A DNA stretch of 64,000 nucleotides from an uncultured Bacteroidota bacterium (GTDB lineage: Bacteria; Bacteroidota; Bacteroidia; NS11-12g; UBA9320): assembly GCA_937124965.1 (NCBI GenBank), contig CAKZLB010000005.1, positions 1-64,000 of the forward strand. The letters run 5' to 3'. Below are positions 36,645 to 46,079 of the stretch, in pieces. Every line of letters starts with the position of its first letter. Position 1 is the stretch's first letter. Made by a program: the position numbers and the translations under genes. Under the pieces are notes generated by a model. That model saw only the letters and a list, made by a program, of their open reading frames with translations. It made no database searches and was not told where the DNA came from.

Positions 36645-39515
36645 TCAGTTCATTTTTTTTCTAAGAGCTGGGTTCAGAAAACCCCCTTCTAATTTCACTT
36701 TTAAAAATCTCCCAGTTTGTGAATCTTTACATGTTACTAAGTCTTCTGGTGTACCTTCAAAAACAATGTTTCCACCATTCTTTCCCCCGTCTGGACCTAG
36801 GTCAATTACCCAATCTGCACATTTTACAACGTCTAAGTTATGTTCGATTGTAATTATTGTATTCCCTTGATCAACTAAAGCGTTAAACGATTTGAGTAGT
36901 TTTTGAATATCATGAAAATGGAGCCCAGTTGTTGGTTCATCAAAAATAAATAAGGTGTGAGTGGTAGAAGTATTTTTACCCAAGAAAGAAGCTAGTTTAA
37001 TCCGCTGAGCTTCCCCTCCACTTAGCGTATTGGAAGATTGCCCGAGGCTAACATAACCCAAACCAACGTCTTGTAAAGGTTTTAGACGTTTTTTAATTAA
37101 CGATACTTTGTCAAAAAACTCTATCGCTTCATCCACAGTCATTGTGAGGATATCGTGAATGTTTTTACCGTTATACGTTACCTCTAAAACGTCTTGTTTA
37201 AATCGTTTTCCTTTACACACTTCACACGGTAAATGCAAGTCAGCCATAAACTGCATTTCAATAACCTCCTCTCCTTCACCCTTACAATTATCACATCTGC
37301 CACCTTCAACATTAAATGAAAATACCGAACTTTTATACCCTCGCTGTTTTGATAAAACTTGCTCTGAGAACAAATCCCTGATTGCATCATACGCTTTAAC
37401 ATATGTTACAGGGTTTGATCTAGATGACTTACCTATTGGATTTTGATCAATCATCTCTACAGCATCAATTTGTGTATAGTCTCCAGAAATTCCATCTGAC
37501 TCACCCGGGCGAATACCAGAATACTGGTCGAGCGATCTAAGCACTAATGGATAAAAGACTCCTTTTATTAAGCTCGTTTTTCCTGAACCTGAAACTCCAG
37601 TAACAACTGTTAGTGCTCCCAACGGTATTTTGGTATTAGCACCCCTAAGGTTGTGGAATCGTACATTTTTTAGTTCCACATGATTATTCCATTTTCTTCG
37701 ATGTTCAGGAACAGGAATTTCTCGCACGTTATTTAGGAAATCTGCAGTAAGAGTTTTTGAGGCAATCATATCATTAAATGTTCCGCTGAAGACAACCTCT
37801 CCTCCATTTGTACCTGCAAACGGCCCAATGTCTATTAGCTCATCAGCCGCGTTCATTAACTCTTCATCATGTTCAACAACTACAACGGTATTGCCAGCAT
37901 TTTGAAGCTTCTTAAGTACAGTTATTAGTCGTTCAGTGTCGCGAGAATGCAAGCCAATTGACGGCTCATCCAAAATATATGTTGATCCAACCAAACTACT
38001 ACCTAACGATGTTGCTAAGTTTATCCGTTGACTTTCTCCACCAGACAACGAATTCGACAACCTATTCAAGCCAAGATAACCCAGACCAACGTCAGACAAA
38101 AACTCAAGTCTTGACACAACTTCAACCAACAGTCTACTTGCTATTTCATATTGTTTTGGTTCAAAAGTGAACTCTTTAAAAAATTGAATCGCATCATCCA
38201 CAGTTAATAACAGCAACTCAGATAATGCAATTTTATTCGGTAAACCTTTACTATGAAATGGTAGACTTTCTGTTGAGACAATCTTTAAATAGTTTGAGTC
38301 ATTTCGCAGTCGCGTTCCTTTGCAATCAGGGCACATGGTTCTACCACGATACTTTGCAAGCATAACGCGATATTGGATTTTGTACGACTTTTCTTGAAGA
38401 AAATTGAAGAAATCATTTATCCCTTGAACACTTTCTGTTCCTTGCCACAGAAGATCTTTCTCGTCGTCAGACAAATCCATATACGGTTTGTGTATTGGAA
38501 ATCCTTCTGACTCAGAATCTATAATAAAGCTGCGTTTCCATTTGCTTAAAGACTCCCCCCTCCATGGCGCAACCGCACCTTCAAATAAGCTCATTCCTTT
38601 ATCAGGGATAACCAAGTTTTCATCAATACCTATTATAGTACCAAAACCTTGACACGATTTACACGCACCAAACGGATTATTAAAACTTAGAAAATTGATT
38701 GTTGGTCGTTCGAAGGTCATTCCATCTAATTCGAATAGGTTCGAAAATTCACTCTCGTTAACACTACCATCATTTTTGCGAATTTGTATTGTCATCGTGC
38801 CTTTTCCTTCAAAAAAGGCGGTTTGGATAGAGTCATTTAGCCTCTGCAAGAATTCATCATCTTCTTTTTCGTCAACAATAATTCTATCTATTAGGAGCAA
38901 TAAATCTTTTGCTCGAACCTTAGTTTCTTTAAAATCGTCAATTTTAACAACTTCTTCTTTGAATAAAAGTCGACTATAGCCTTTCTGAACTTCTAAATCT
39001 AATACAGTTGCTAGATCTTTTGCATTTTCAAAAGCTACCTCAGTCAAAATATACACCTGATCGTCGATCGAAGAATTTGTTAAAATAAAATCAATTACAT
39101 CTTGGACAGTGTGACACTTAACCTCATTTCCCGAAACAGGCGAGAACGTTTTACCCGCTCGAGTGAAAAGCAATTTAAGGTAATCGTAAATCTCGGTTGA
39201 AGTAGCCACCGTTGAACGGGGGTTTCTAGTATTGACCTTTTGCTCAATAGCTACACAAGGTGTCAAGCCTTTAATATACTCCACCTCCGGTTTATCAAGT
39301 TTACCAAGAAATTGTCGAGCGTATGAAGAGAGACTTTCGACATATCTGCGCTGTCCTTCAGCATAAAGCGTATCGAACACTAATGAAGACTTCCCCGATC
39401 CTGAAACTCCTGTCACCACAGTAAACTTGTTTCGTTTAATACGCACATCAATCCCTTTAAGATTGTGCATCCTGGCTCCAATAATCTCAATAACTTTTTG
39501 CTCGCTCTTAACCAT
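36645..39515 (-). CDS. uvrA: UvrABC system excinuclease subunit A
   Basis: Damage-recognition ATPase of nucleotide excision repair, 956 aa. It has two ABC ATPase modules: Walker A GVSGSGKSSL near residue 35 and GVSGSGKTSL near 645; signatures LSGGESQRINLA and LSGGEAQRIKLA; Walker B IFDEPTTGLH in the second. Two zinc modules are visible, CKSCQGFG ... CPDCKGTR and CDNCKGEGE ... CEVCKGKR. Length and order match canonical UvrA, though Bacteroidota often carry more than one copy and the second is not in this window. The gene is convergent with the TlpA-like gene across a shared terminator. Confidence 0.95.
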   Translation of the reverse strand: MVKSEQKVIEIIGARMHNLKGIDVRIKRNKFTVVTGVSGSGKSSLVFDTLYAEGQRRYVESLSSYARQFLGKLDKPEVEYIKGLTPCVAIEQKVNTRNPRSTVATSTEIYDYLKLLFTRAGKTFSPVSGNEVKCHTVQDVIDFILTNSSIDDQVYILTEVAFENAKDLATVLDLEVQKGYSRLLFKEEVVKIDDFKETKVRAKDLLLLIDRIIVDEKEDDEFLQRLNDSIQTAFFEGKGTMTIQIRKNDGSVNESEFSNLFELDGMTFERPTINFLSFNNPFGACKSCQGFGTIIGIDENLVIPDKGMSLFEGAVAPWRGESLSKWKRSFIIDSESEGFPIHKPYMDLSDDEKDLLWQGTESVQGINDFFNFLQEKSYKIQYRVMLAKYRGRTMCPDCKGTRLRNDSNYLKIVSTESLPFHSKGLPNKIALSELLLLTVDDAIQFFKEFTFEPKQYEIASRLLVEVVSRLEFLSDVGLGYLGLNRLSNSLSGGESQRINLATSLGSSLVGSTYILDEPSIGLHSRDTERLITVLKKLQNAGNTVVVVEHDEELMNAADELIDIGPFAGTNGGEVVFSGTFNDMIASKTLTADFLNNVREIPVPEHRRKWNNHVELKNVRFHNLRGANTKIPLGALTVVTGVSGSGKTSLIKGVFYPLVLRSLDQYSGIRPGESDGISGDYTQIDAVEMIDQNPIGKSSRSNPVTYVKAYDAIRDLFSEQVLSKQRGYKSSVFSFNVEGGRCDNCKGEGEEVIEMQFMADLHLPCEVCKGKRFKQDVLEVTYNGKNIHDILTMTVDEAIEFFDKVSLIKKRLKPLQDVGLGYVSLGQSSNTLSGGEAQRIKLASFLGKNTSTTHTLFIFDEPTTGLHFHDIQKLLKSFNALVDQGNTIITIEHNLDVVKCADWVIDLGPDGGKNGGNIVFEGTPEDLVTCKDSQTGRFLKVKLEGGFLNPALRKKMN

Positions 39516-39579
39516 ATCTATTTAACAACAAAATAACTGAAATGCTTTGTTTTTTATCTTAATGCTTTTAATAAATATT

Positions 39580-39609
39580 TTGTTATTTAAAAACTATGTT
39601 GTACTTTAG
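39580..39609 (+). promoter_or_regulatory. Complete -33/-7 promoter of the ECF sigma gene
   Basis: TTG (39580-39582), exactly 19 bp, then TACTTTAG (39602-39609; seven of eight consensus bases). Predicted leader about 97 nt. Confidence 0.65.
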
Positions 39610-39641
39610 TAGAACATTTAAACAAAAAAAGCCTATACATT

Positions 39642-39709
39642 ATACCTCTACTCTAAAAATTTTATTTACGACCGACTGATTATCAGTCATGTAACACAAA
39701 AAGAGGTAT
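39642..39709 (+). promoter_or_regulatory. Structured 5' leader that can mask the sigma-factor start
   Basis: ATACCTCT (39642-39649) is fully complementary to AGAGGTAT (39702-39709), which contains the only GAGG Shine-Dalgarno-like motif seen here, 1-2 bp before the ATG. Between them GACTGA-TTA-TCAGTC (39674-39688) forms a perfect 6-bp hairpin. Together they give a closed stem plus inner hairpin. Confidence 0.5.
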
Positions 39710-39710
39710 T

Positions 39711-40289
39711 ATGAAAGATCAAATTAAAGATAGGGCTTTAATCAAGCAGTACATTCAAGGAAATGAAGCATGTTTAGAAATGCTGATTAACAAACACAAG
39801 AACAAGGTGTTCACCACCATTTTGTTAATTGTTAACGACCAATACATTGCAGAAGATTTATTTCAAGAAACTTTCATAAAAGTTATTAAAACCTTTAAGT
39901 CTGGTAAATACAACGAAGAAGGTAAATTTTTGCCATGGGTTGTTCGAATTGCTCGAAACTTGGCTATTGACCATTTCAGAAAAGCTAAGAGAATGCCAAC
40001 TGTTACTTCTCAAGATGGTGAAGATATTTTCAGAACATTTCAAATTTCTGAGAGCAATAGAGAAGAATCGTACATTCGAGATCAACGTGATGACACAGTT
40101 CGTCAAATTATAAACATGCTGCCACCAGAGCAAAAAGAAGTTCTTGTTTTGAGGCACTATGGTGATTTAAGTTTTAAAGAAATCGCAGATCTGACGGATG
40201 TTAGTATAAATACAGCACTGGGTCGAATGAGGTATGCACTCAACAACATGCGAAAAATAATTACAGAAAAATCAATTTCATTGCAATAA
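39711..40289 (+). CDS. ECF-type RNA polymerase sigma-70 factor
   Basis: 192 aa. Region 2 (about 24-92) has LINKHKNKVFTTILL, DLFQETFIKVIK and WVVRIARNLAIDHFRK for -10 recognition and core binding. A loosely conserved linker follows, then region 4 (about 130-185) has LPPEQKEVLVLRHYGDLSFKEIADLTDVSINTALGRMRYALN, a helix-turn-helix. There is no region 1 or 3, so it is of the extracytoplasmic-function class. A typical membrane anti-sigma gene does not follow; instead a 77-aa soluble protein starts 47 bp later. Control may therefore act on the leader or through that small protein. Confidence 0.92.
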   Translation: MKDQIKDRALIKQYIQGNEACLEMLINKHKNKVFTTILLIVNDQYIAEDLFQETFIKVIKTFKSGKYNEEGKFLPWVVRIARNLAIDHFRKAKRMPTVTSQDGEDIFRTFQISESNREESYIRDQRDDTVRQIINMLPPEQKEVLVLRHYGDLSFKEIADLTDVSINTALGRMRYALNNMRKIITEKSISLQ

Positions 40290-40336
40290 TTAGACAATGA
40301 GGTGCGTTCAGAAGGTAAACAAATTAAAAGTACCGT

Positions 40337-40570
40337 ATGAATAACACCTCTACTTTAAATCAACTTTTACAACTATCCTACTCAGAACTATCTAAAAATG
40401 AAGAAGATACGTTGTTAAACGATATGATGCGCAATGAAGATTTGTGTGATTCATATGCAATAATTGAAAACATTAAAACCGTTCTCAATCAAGAAATTCA
40501 TAGTCCGAACCCTACTTCTATTAAAATTATTTTAGAAGAATCTCAGCGATCTGAATTAGAAACGCATTAA
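40337..40570 (+). CDS. Small protein following the ECF sigma gene
   Basis: 77 aa, soluble, mostly helical and acidic (SYSELSKNEEDTLLNDMM, SYAIIENIKTVLNQ), with no membrane segment and a single Cys. The position just after an ECF sigma gene is that of an anti-sigma factor. The N-terminal pattern is weakly like the cytosolic part of Bacteroidota anti-sigma proteins, but the zinc motif HxxxCxxC is absent. No family is recognised. Its last 4 bp overlap the convergent response-regulator gene. Confidence 0.65.
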   Translation: MNNTSTLNQLLQLSYSELSKNEEDTLLNDMMRNEDLCDSYAIIENIKTVLNQEIHSPNPTSIKIILEESQRSELETH

Positions 40571-40938
40571 GACAAGTTCTCTTTCTTAAGTATTTCAGCA
40601 AGTTTTTCTACGACTAGTGGTTTACAAATAAAACCGTGAACACTATCGTAAGTCTCAGATTTCTTAATATCCTTTTCATTGATAGAAGAGGAAAGCATAT
40701 AAACTTTAGTAGGGTACTTATTATTTTGGTAATCATCCAAGAAATCCCAGCCATTCATTTTAGGCATATTGATGTCTAAGAAAATTAATTGTGGAGGCTC
40801 ATCACTTGTAGTAGCTAGAGTTTTTAATGCTTCTTCCGCAGATGTAAATGCTCTTACATGAACATCACTATTCACAATACTAATTACTCTAGTATTAATT
40901 AGGTTCTGAATATCATCATCATCTATCAAAAAAATCAT
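40567..40938 (-). CDS. Stand-alone response-regulator receiver domain
   Basis: 123 aa, a lone REC domain. The acidic pocket is IDDDD (residues 5-9), the phospho-acceptor Asp55 lies in FLDINMPKMNGW, a Ser stretch LSSSI follows, and the conserved Lys is in FICKPL. There is no output domain, so it must act through protein contacts, either in a phosphorelay or as a feedback part of the neighbouring kinase. It starts 10 bp downstream of the five-PAS kinase and is surely co-transcribed. Confidence 0.92.
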   Translation of the reverse strand: MIFLIDDDDIQNLINTRVISIVNSDVHVRAFTSAEEALKTLATTSDEPPQLIFLDINMPKMNGWDFLDDYQNNKYPTKVYMLSSSINEKDIKKSETYDSVHGFICKPLVVEKLAEILKKENLS

Positions 40939-40947
40939 TCCCCGTAT

Positions 40948-43677
40948 CTAATTTTCTAAAAAATTCTTAACCTGAACTGTAAAAGTAGTTCCTTTTCCGT
41001 AATCCGAATCAACATATATTTCACCTTCTAGCTTTTCAACAGTTTCCTTTACAATGTAAAGCCCGATTCCTGTTCCTTTAGAATTGGAGCTAGCACGATA
41101 AAACAATTCAAAAATTGCGTGTAAATGTTCTGTTTCTATGCCTATTCCATTGTCGGAAACCTTAATTTTAGCATTATTTTTTGTCACCTCCACTTCTATG
41201 TTCAGATAACAATCAGGCTTTTCTATGTCCATATAACGTACAGCATTAGAAACCAAGTTGTTCATAATTACTGAAAGTCTATTTTCATCGGTAATTAATT
41301 TCACCTTTTGATTTATATTGATGGTGATATCAAGTTTTTCGGCATGTTCAGAGTAACGGTATTGATCAACTACGTCGTTTACAAACACATTCATGTCGAT
41401 CTCATCTTTCGATAATCCTAGCCTTGAGTTACGGGAGTAATCAACTATACTTTTAATAAACTCATCCAACTTGGCCAAACTCTTTTCCTGCAACCCTAGG
41501 TAATGCGTTGCCGTTTCTGAAATTTCTTCCAATCGCATTAGTTTTACTAAACCCATTACGTTAGCAATAGGTGCTCGTAAATCGTGAGCAGCGCTATAAA
41601 CAAATTGATCTAATTCCTGATTAATCTTAATTAGCTCTTCGTTTTGTTTTCGGATTTGTCTTTCAGCAACTTTACGTTCTGTTATGTCCTCAATAATTGT
41701 AACATTTCCATAATGCCTTCCAGCATCGTCATAAAGTGCACTTGAAGCAGTTTGTGCAACAATCGTTTTCCCTGACTTTACTTCATATTCTTTTTCTAAC
41801 GACACATATCTTTTTACGCCTGCTTTAAAATCATCATTGATTTGGGTGTTCATTTCTCGATAACTTGGAAGAAGCATGTCATTCTCCTTAATCACCTGCA
41901 TGTCCTCTTCGGAGTATCCAAAAATTCGTGTAAAAGCCTCGTTAATCTTTACAATGTTTTTATCATAGTTAGTATAAACCACTGCAAGACTGTTGCTATC
42001 GAACATCGTACGATAGCGCTCTTCACTATCACGCAACGCTTTAACAGATTGTTTAAGGTCGGTAATGTCTTGAACTGCGTAAAGTAAATCGCCTTTGCCG
42101 TTATCGTCTGAAAAATGTATGTTAATATTTAGGCTTCTTTCCTCACGATATGTATTTTCAATCAACACTTCAACTGAAAAACTTTCTAGCTTGTTTTTGA
42201 TGGCATCAAGAAATCTCGCTGTTAGTTCTTCAAAGCCATCTTTTATAAATCGTAACGGTTCAAAATCTTCTGGAGCTCCATTTAAGGACAACCCAAATAT
42301 GTCAGCCGATTTCTGATTGTACCGCACGACTGAACCTAGACAATCTTTATGATTAGCGATTAACTTTTCAAAGTTAAAGTTACATGCCTTAATCGTTGGG
42401 ATTAATTTGGGTGCGCTTACTTCCACCCAACCAATTGAATCTGAATTGAAAAAATGTTTATATTTTCTTTCTTGTTCACTCAGTTTGCTTTCTGCCAATA
42501 CATCTTCTGTAATGTCTTGTGCGTAAATAATTATTCCGCCAATTGTATCATCATTGTGGTACCATGGTTTCACATCCCATCTGCACCATGCATTTTCCCC
42601 ATTTGAATTCACGAATTGATCGCGTTTCATTCCAGAAGAGTTACCTTTTAGAGCTTGCTTGTGCTGGAGTTTCCACCGCAAGGGAAGGTTTGGGTTTAAT
42701 TCATAATGATTCCTCCCAATAATGTCGGATTTATATTTTGTTGGAAATTGTTTAATCCACTCATCAGCCACAAAAAGATAGTTCATATTACTATCTAGCA
42801 TGGCCACCGGAATTGGGCTATCTCGAACGAACGCTTTAAGTTGACCTTCTTGTTGTTTCTTGATAGCCTGATTTACATTTTCTTCAAAGCTTAATGATGA
42901 CTCTTGGATTTGTTCTGTTATTTTATTTCTGTGTGAAACGTCAATCACACTGCTGCGAATAAAGGTGCCATTTTGGGTCGGAATTCTAAAAACAGATATT
43001 TCACAAGAAAGTAACGTTCCATCCTTTTGTCGAATTTGCCAATCGAAAGATTTACGCTTATTCGATGAAACACAGCCTTTAAGCATTTGATCTGCCACAG
43101 ATTCGCCATCTGACACACTATCACTAGACTTGCTACTTAAGTCACCTAAGGTCATTCCAATTAGTTCATCTTTGTCGTATCCGAATAAAGTAGAAGCTTT
43201 ATCGTTTACAGCAACATACTTTTTCTTTTCATAGTCTAATATTAAAACCGCCTGTGGTGAATTTTCTAAAATTGAATCAAATAGTTTTTGGTCGGCCACA
43301 TTAATAGCGTTTCCATTTTTTGCTTTAAAAAATCGCTGAAACCTAATGGTAGAATTGGTTGGGATAGACACCATGCAATAGACCATACCATTTAATCGAA
43401 GACTACGGAACTCAATATTTGTCTTAGGGTCAATTATTACAATGTCATCCGAAGACTCCATCACAGACTGAGTGTTTGTCTCCCATGCCTGTTTGTCTTC
43501 TAAAAGATCAATTAACGCCTCAAGTGATTCTCCAAATTGGTTTGTGAATGATTGATTGTAGTACACTAATTCCTGCATTGGATTTAGTACTAATATTCCG
43601 TTCGGATTGGAGTCAAACAGTGAGCAATACTGGTTAACTATCGCAATCGTCTCAACTTTAGAGGTATAGAGACTCAT
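40948..43677 (-). CDS. Cytosolic multi-PAS sensor histidine kinase
   Basis: 909 aa with no membrane helix. Five PAS-like modules are arranged about 20-100, 135-255, 280-395, 405-540 and 550-675; the second and fifth are closest to consensus (FGYDKDELIGMTLGDL; FGYSEEDMQ). A HisKA domain follows with SAAHDLRAPIANVMGL (His about 698), then the HATPase domain: NNLVSNAVRY, SDNGIGIETEHL and GTGIGLYIVKETVEKLEG. It autophosphorylates in response to an internal signal, as in light, oxygen or small-ligand PAS sensing, and passes phosphate to the adjacent REC protein. A -7-like TACTTTTA lies at 43698-43705. Confidence 0.9.
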   Translation of the reverse strand: MSLYTSKVETIAIVNQYCSLFDSNPNGILVLNPMQELVYYNQSFTNQFGESLEALIDLLEDKQAWETNTQSVMESSDDIVIIDPKTNIEFRSLRLNGMVYCMVSIPTNSTIRFQRFFKAKNGNAINVADQKLFDSILENSPQAVLILDYEKKKYVAVNDKASTLFGYDKDELIGMTLGDLSSKSSDSVSDGESVADQMLKGCVSSNKRKSFDWQIRQKDGTLLSCEISVFRIPTQNGTFIRSSVIDVSHRNKITEQIQESSLSFEENVNQAIKKQQEGQLKAFVRDSPIPVAMLDSNMNYLFVADEWIKQFPTKYKSDIIGRNHYELNPNLPLRWKLQHKQALKGNSSGMKRDQFVNSNGENAWCRWDVKPWYHNDDTIGGIIIYAQDITEDVLAESKLSEQERKYKHFFNSDSIGWVEVSAPKLIPTIKACNFNFEKLIANHKDCLGSVVRYNQKSADIFGLSLNGAPEDFEPLRFIKDGFEELTARFLDAIKNKLESFSVEVLIENTYREERSLNINIHFSDDNGKGDLLYAVQDITDLKQSVKALRDSEERYRTMFDSNSLAVVYTNYDKNIVKINEAFTRIFGYSEEDMQVIKENDMLLPSYREMNTQINDDFKAGVKRYVSLEKEYEVKSGKTIVAQTASSALYDDAGRHYGNVTIIEDITERKVAERQIRKQNEELIKINQELDQFVYSAAHDLRAPIANVMGLVKLMRLEEISETATHYLGLQEKSLAKLDEFIKSIVDYSRNSRLGLSKDEIDMNVFVNDVVDQYRYSEHAEKLDITININQKVKLITDENRLSVIMNNLVSNAVRYMDIEKPDCYLNIEVEVTKNNAKIKVSDNGIGIETEHLHAIFELFYRASSNSKGTGIGLYIVKETVEKLEGEIYVDSDYGKGTTFTVQVKNFLEN

Positions 43678-43799
43678 AGATAAGTATTAATTTTCGTTAA
43701 AAGTAGTAAGTAGTTCCTCAAATATAACACCAGTAAAATGTTCAAACTAGTACTTTTTGAAGAAAAATAGAGAATCTTAGTTCAATTAATTAGACGCCT

Positions 43800-44744
43800 C
43801 TAATTAACTAAGTGACGTAAAATATCTAAACTAGCCTTAGCCATCTTGTTGTTCGTATCAATTAAAGGATTGATCTCCGTAATTTCTAGTGCTGCTAATT
43901 TTGGTGATTCTGAAAGCACCTGCAAAAGGGTCTTTGCTTCATCTAATGTCAAACCGTTGGGCACGCTCGTTCCTGTACCAGTGCTTACTTCTGGATCCAT
44001 TGAATCTACATCGAAGGATATATATAACAAGTCACATTCTTCTAAATAAGCCAATGTTTCACCAGCCACTTCTTCCATCGTTTTGTTTAAAAGTCGAGCA
44101 GGAACATAGTTCTTGATTTTGTTATCATCAATGTCTTTCCATTCAGGTTCCTCCAAATCTCGAATTGCAATTAAAACAAGATCCTTTGCTTGAATTTTGG
44201 GATGTACATTATTAGATCCAATGTGGGTAAGTTCATGCCAACATTTTACAACTTCATTACTTGGGTTGTTAATAGATGTAGATTGATACCCTTCCCCCAA
44301 GCTAGCACCCAAAGGCATTCCGTGAACGTTGCCACTCGGTGTTGTAAACGGAGTATGTAAATCAGCATGAGCGTCAATCCAAATTACTCCTAATCTCTTA
44401 GAGGGATACAAATCTTTTATAGCCGCGATTGTTCCGAGAGCATTGCTATGATCTCCAGAAATAACTAAAGGGAAGTTATTGTTTTTTAGTTCATCTTGAA
44501 CAGAATCAATCAACGCTAAATTCTGATTTTTAATTTCTTCTATGTACTTAGCGTGTGGGTTAGATGGTGCTTCACACATGACATGATTTCTGCTCTCAAC
44601 AGTTTTGTGCTTCAACTTTCCATAAACCGTATTGCCAGATTGGTTATCTTCAAGTCTAACTGCGATTGGACCTGTTGCTGGTCCTCTTGTGCCAGCTCCA
44701 AGTTCAGAAGGGTTTTCGACAATTACTATCTTTTTGTTTTTCAT
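43800..44744 (-). CDS. rocF: Arginase-family ureohydrolase, probable arginase
   Basis: Hydrolyses arginine to ornithine and urea with a two-Mn centre. The 314-aa product has the metal motifs in order: SGDHSNALG, WIDAHADLHTP and SFDVDSMDPEVSTGTGT. The N-terminal GAGTRGPATGP is the glycine-rich start usual for arginases. Agmatinase is less likely because the substrate loop and length fit arginase. The GTG just before the ATG at 44742-44744 is an alternative start. It follows the DUF58 gene by 11 bp in the same direction. Confidence 0.87.
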   Translation of the reverse strand: MKNKKIVIVENPSELGAGTRGPATGPIAVRLEDNQSGNTVYGKLKHKTVESRNHVMCEAPSNPHAKYIEEIKNQNLALIDSVQDELKNNNFPLVISGDHSNALGTIAAIKDLYPSKRLGVIWIDAHADLHTPFTTPSGNVHGMPLGASLGEGYQSTSINNPSNEVVKCWHELTHIGSNNVHPKIQAKDLVLIAIRDLEEPEWKDIDDNKIKNYVPARLLNKTMEEVAGETLAYLEECDLLYISFDVDSMDPEVSTGTGTSVPNGLTLDEAKTLLQVLSESPKLAALEITEINPLIDTNNKMAKASLDILRHLVN

Positions 44745-44755
44745 CACGTACGATT

Positions 44756-45658
44756 TTAACCTCTCATTTTATGTCTCTTAACCAAAAACGGCAAGAGTAT
44801 TTGGTCCATTGGTTTTGAAATATCACAATCAACAAAATCAATTTTGTATTGAGTACATCTGTTTTTTAATCCCTCATAAAAATCGAATACCTGATTTTGA
44901 TAATTCTCCTTTACCTCAGAAGGGAAGAGTTTAACCTGCTCACCGGTTTCAATATCTTGGAAAGTGTATGGACGATCTTCAAAGTCAAAGTCTAACTCTG
45001 ACTCATGGTGTATCGTATGAAACAGAATCACTTCATGTTTATTAAACTTGAGATGTTGCAAGGCATCAAACATTTCGTCTACATTTCCAGAATCAAACAT
45101 ATCGGAAAAGATAATGACCATGCTTCTCTTGTGCACTCGTTCGGCTATTTCATGTAGCACCTTGGCGACATTTGTACTTTTGTTTTCTGGCGAATTTGAA
45201 TAAAAATTACTCAGTAGCTTTAGCAAAAGCAAATGATGCGACGAGGAAGACTTTGATGGGATGTGTTCTTGAATTTTATCGTCAAATACTGTAAGCCCGA
45301 CAGCATCGCGTTGTTGACGTAAAAGATGCATTATCGACGCGGCTGCGACAGTTCCATAATACAGCTTGTTCTTGGATGTTTTGGGATAATACATGGATGA
45401 GGAAACATCCATCAGAATTTGACAACGTAAATTTGTCTCCTCCTCAAATCGTTTCACGTAAACACGATCCGTTCTGGCATATAACTTCCAGTCAATATTT
45501 TTAGTTGACTCACCAGAATTATACTGTCTGTGCTCGGCAAATTCTACAGAAAAGCCATGATACGGACTTTTATGAAGCCCAGTAATAAAACCTTCAACTA
45601 CTTGTTTTGCAAGTAATTCAAGGTTATCAATTCGAAGTAACTCTTTGTTTAAATCCAC
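44756..45658 (-). CDS. DUF58 protein with VWA-like fold
   Basis: 300 aa, soluble. It contains the DUF58 core AEHRQYNSGESTKNIDWKLYAR and YVKRFEEETN, then a von Willebrand A-like domain with a MIDAS-type motif DVSSSMYY (D-x-S-x-S). The usual partner, a MoxR-family AAA ATPase, is not next to it in this window. The group assists assembly or activation of exported enzymes in Bacteroidota (BatA/BatB-type loci). The start is a GTG at 45656-45658, placed immediately after the T-run of the trxA terminator. No other start precedes the conserved N-terminus. Confidence 0.87.
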   Translation of the reverse strand: MDLNKELLRIDNLELLAKQVVEGFITGLHKSPYHGFSVEFAEHRQYNSGESTKNIDWKLYARTDRVYVKRFEEETNLRCQILMDVSSSMYYPKTSKNKLYYGTVAAASIMHLLRQQRDAVGLTVFDDKIQEHIPSKSSSSHHLLLLKLLSNFYSNSPENKSTNVAKVLHEIAERVHKRSMVIIFSDMFDSGNVDEMFDALQHLKFNKHEVILFHTIHHESELDFDFEDRPYTFQDIETGEQVKLFPSEVKENYQNQVFDFYEGLKNRCTQYKIDFVDCDISKPMDQILLPFLVKRHKMRG

Positions 45659-45692
45659 AAAAAAACGATGGTTACAAAAATAACCATCGTTC
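45659..45692 (-). terminator. Terminator after trxA, abutting the DUF58 start
   Basis: Stem AACGATGGTTA / TAACCATCGTT (11 bp), short A-rich loop (T-rich on the minus strand), then a seven-T run on the minus strand that runs into the GTG of the next gene. Confidence 0.88.
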
Positions 45693-45721
45693 TGAGTATA
45701 ATATTGTTATGTGTACTTAAG

Positions 45722-46042
45722 TTATGCTAATTGAGCATCAAGTTTTCCAGAAATCGTGCTTTTAGGTACTGCACCTACTAATTTATCAACTACTTCTCCG
45801 TTTTTGAAAACTAATAAGGTTGGAATACTTCTGATTCCATACTTTGCTGGAGTTGCTCGATTTTCGTCAACATTCATTTTTCCAATCTTAACTTTTCCAT
45901 CGTATTCTTTCGCTAATTCTTCTACGATTGGTCCGATCATTTTACATGGTCCGCACCATACTGCCCAAAAATCAACTAAGACAGGTACGTCTGATTGAAG
46001 TACTTCTGACTCCCAATTTCCATCATTAAATTCTAATGCCAT
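45722..46042 (-). CDS. trxA: Thioredoxin
   Basis: General cytosolic dithiol reductase, 106 aa. It has the classical active site [10 protein letters not shown] (Cys30, Cys33), the buried Asp24 (VDFW), the cis-Pro loop [11 protein letters not shown] and the final [12 protein letters not shown]. Length and motif are standard for Trx1. The start at 46042 has an exact -7 element upstream, and a strong terminator follows. The divergent M23 gene starts 114 bp away. Confidence 0.95.
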   Translation of the reverse strand: MALEFNDGNWESEVLQSDVPVLVDFWAVWCGPCKMIGPIVEELAKEYDGKVKIGKMNVDENRATPAKYGIRSIPTLLVFKNGEVVDKLVGAVPKSTISGKLDAQLA

Positions 46043-46079
46043 TTCTATATGTGTTTAATTCGTTAACAAATGTTTGATA

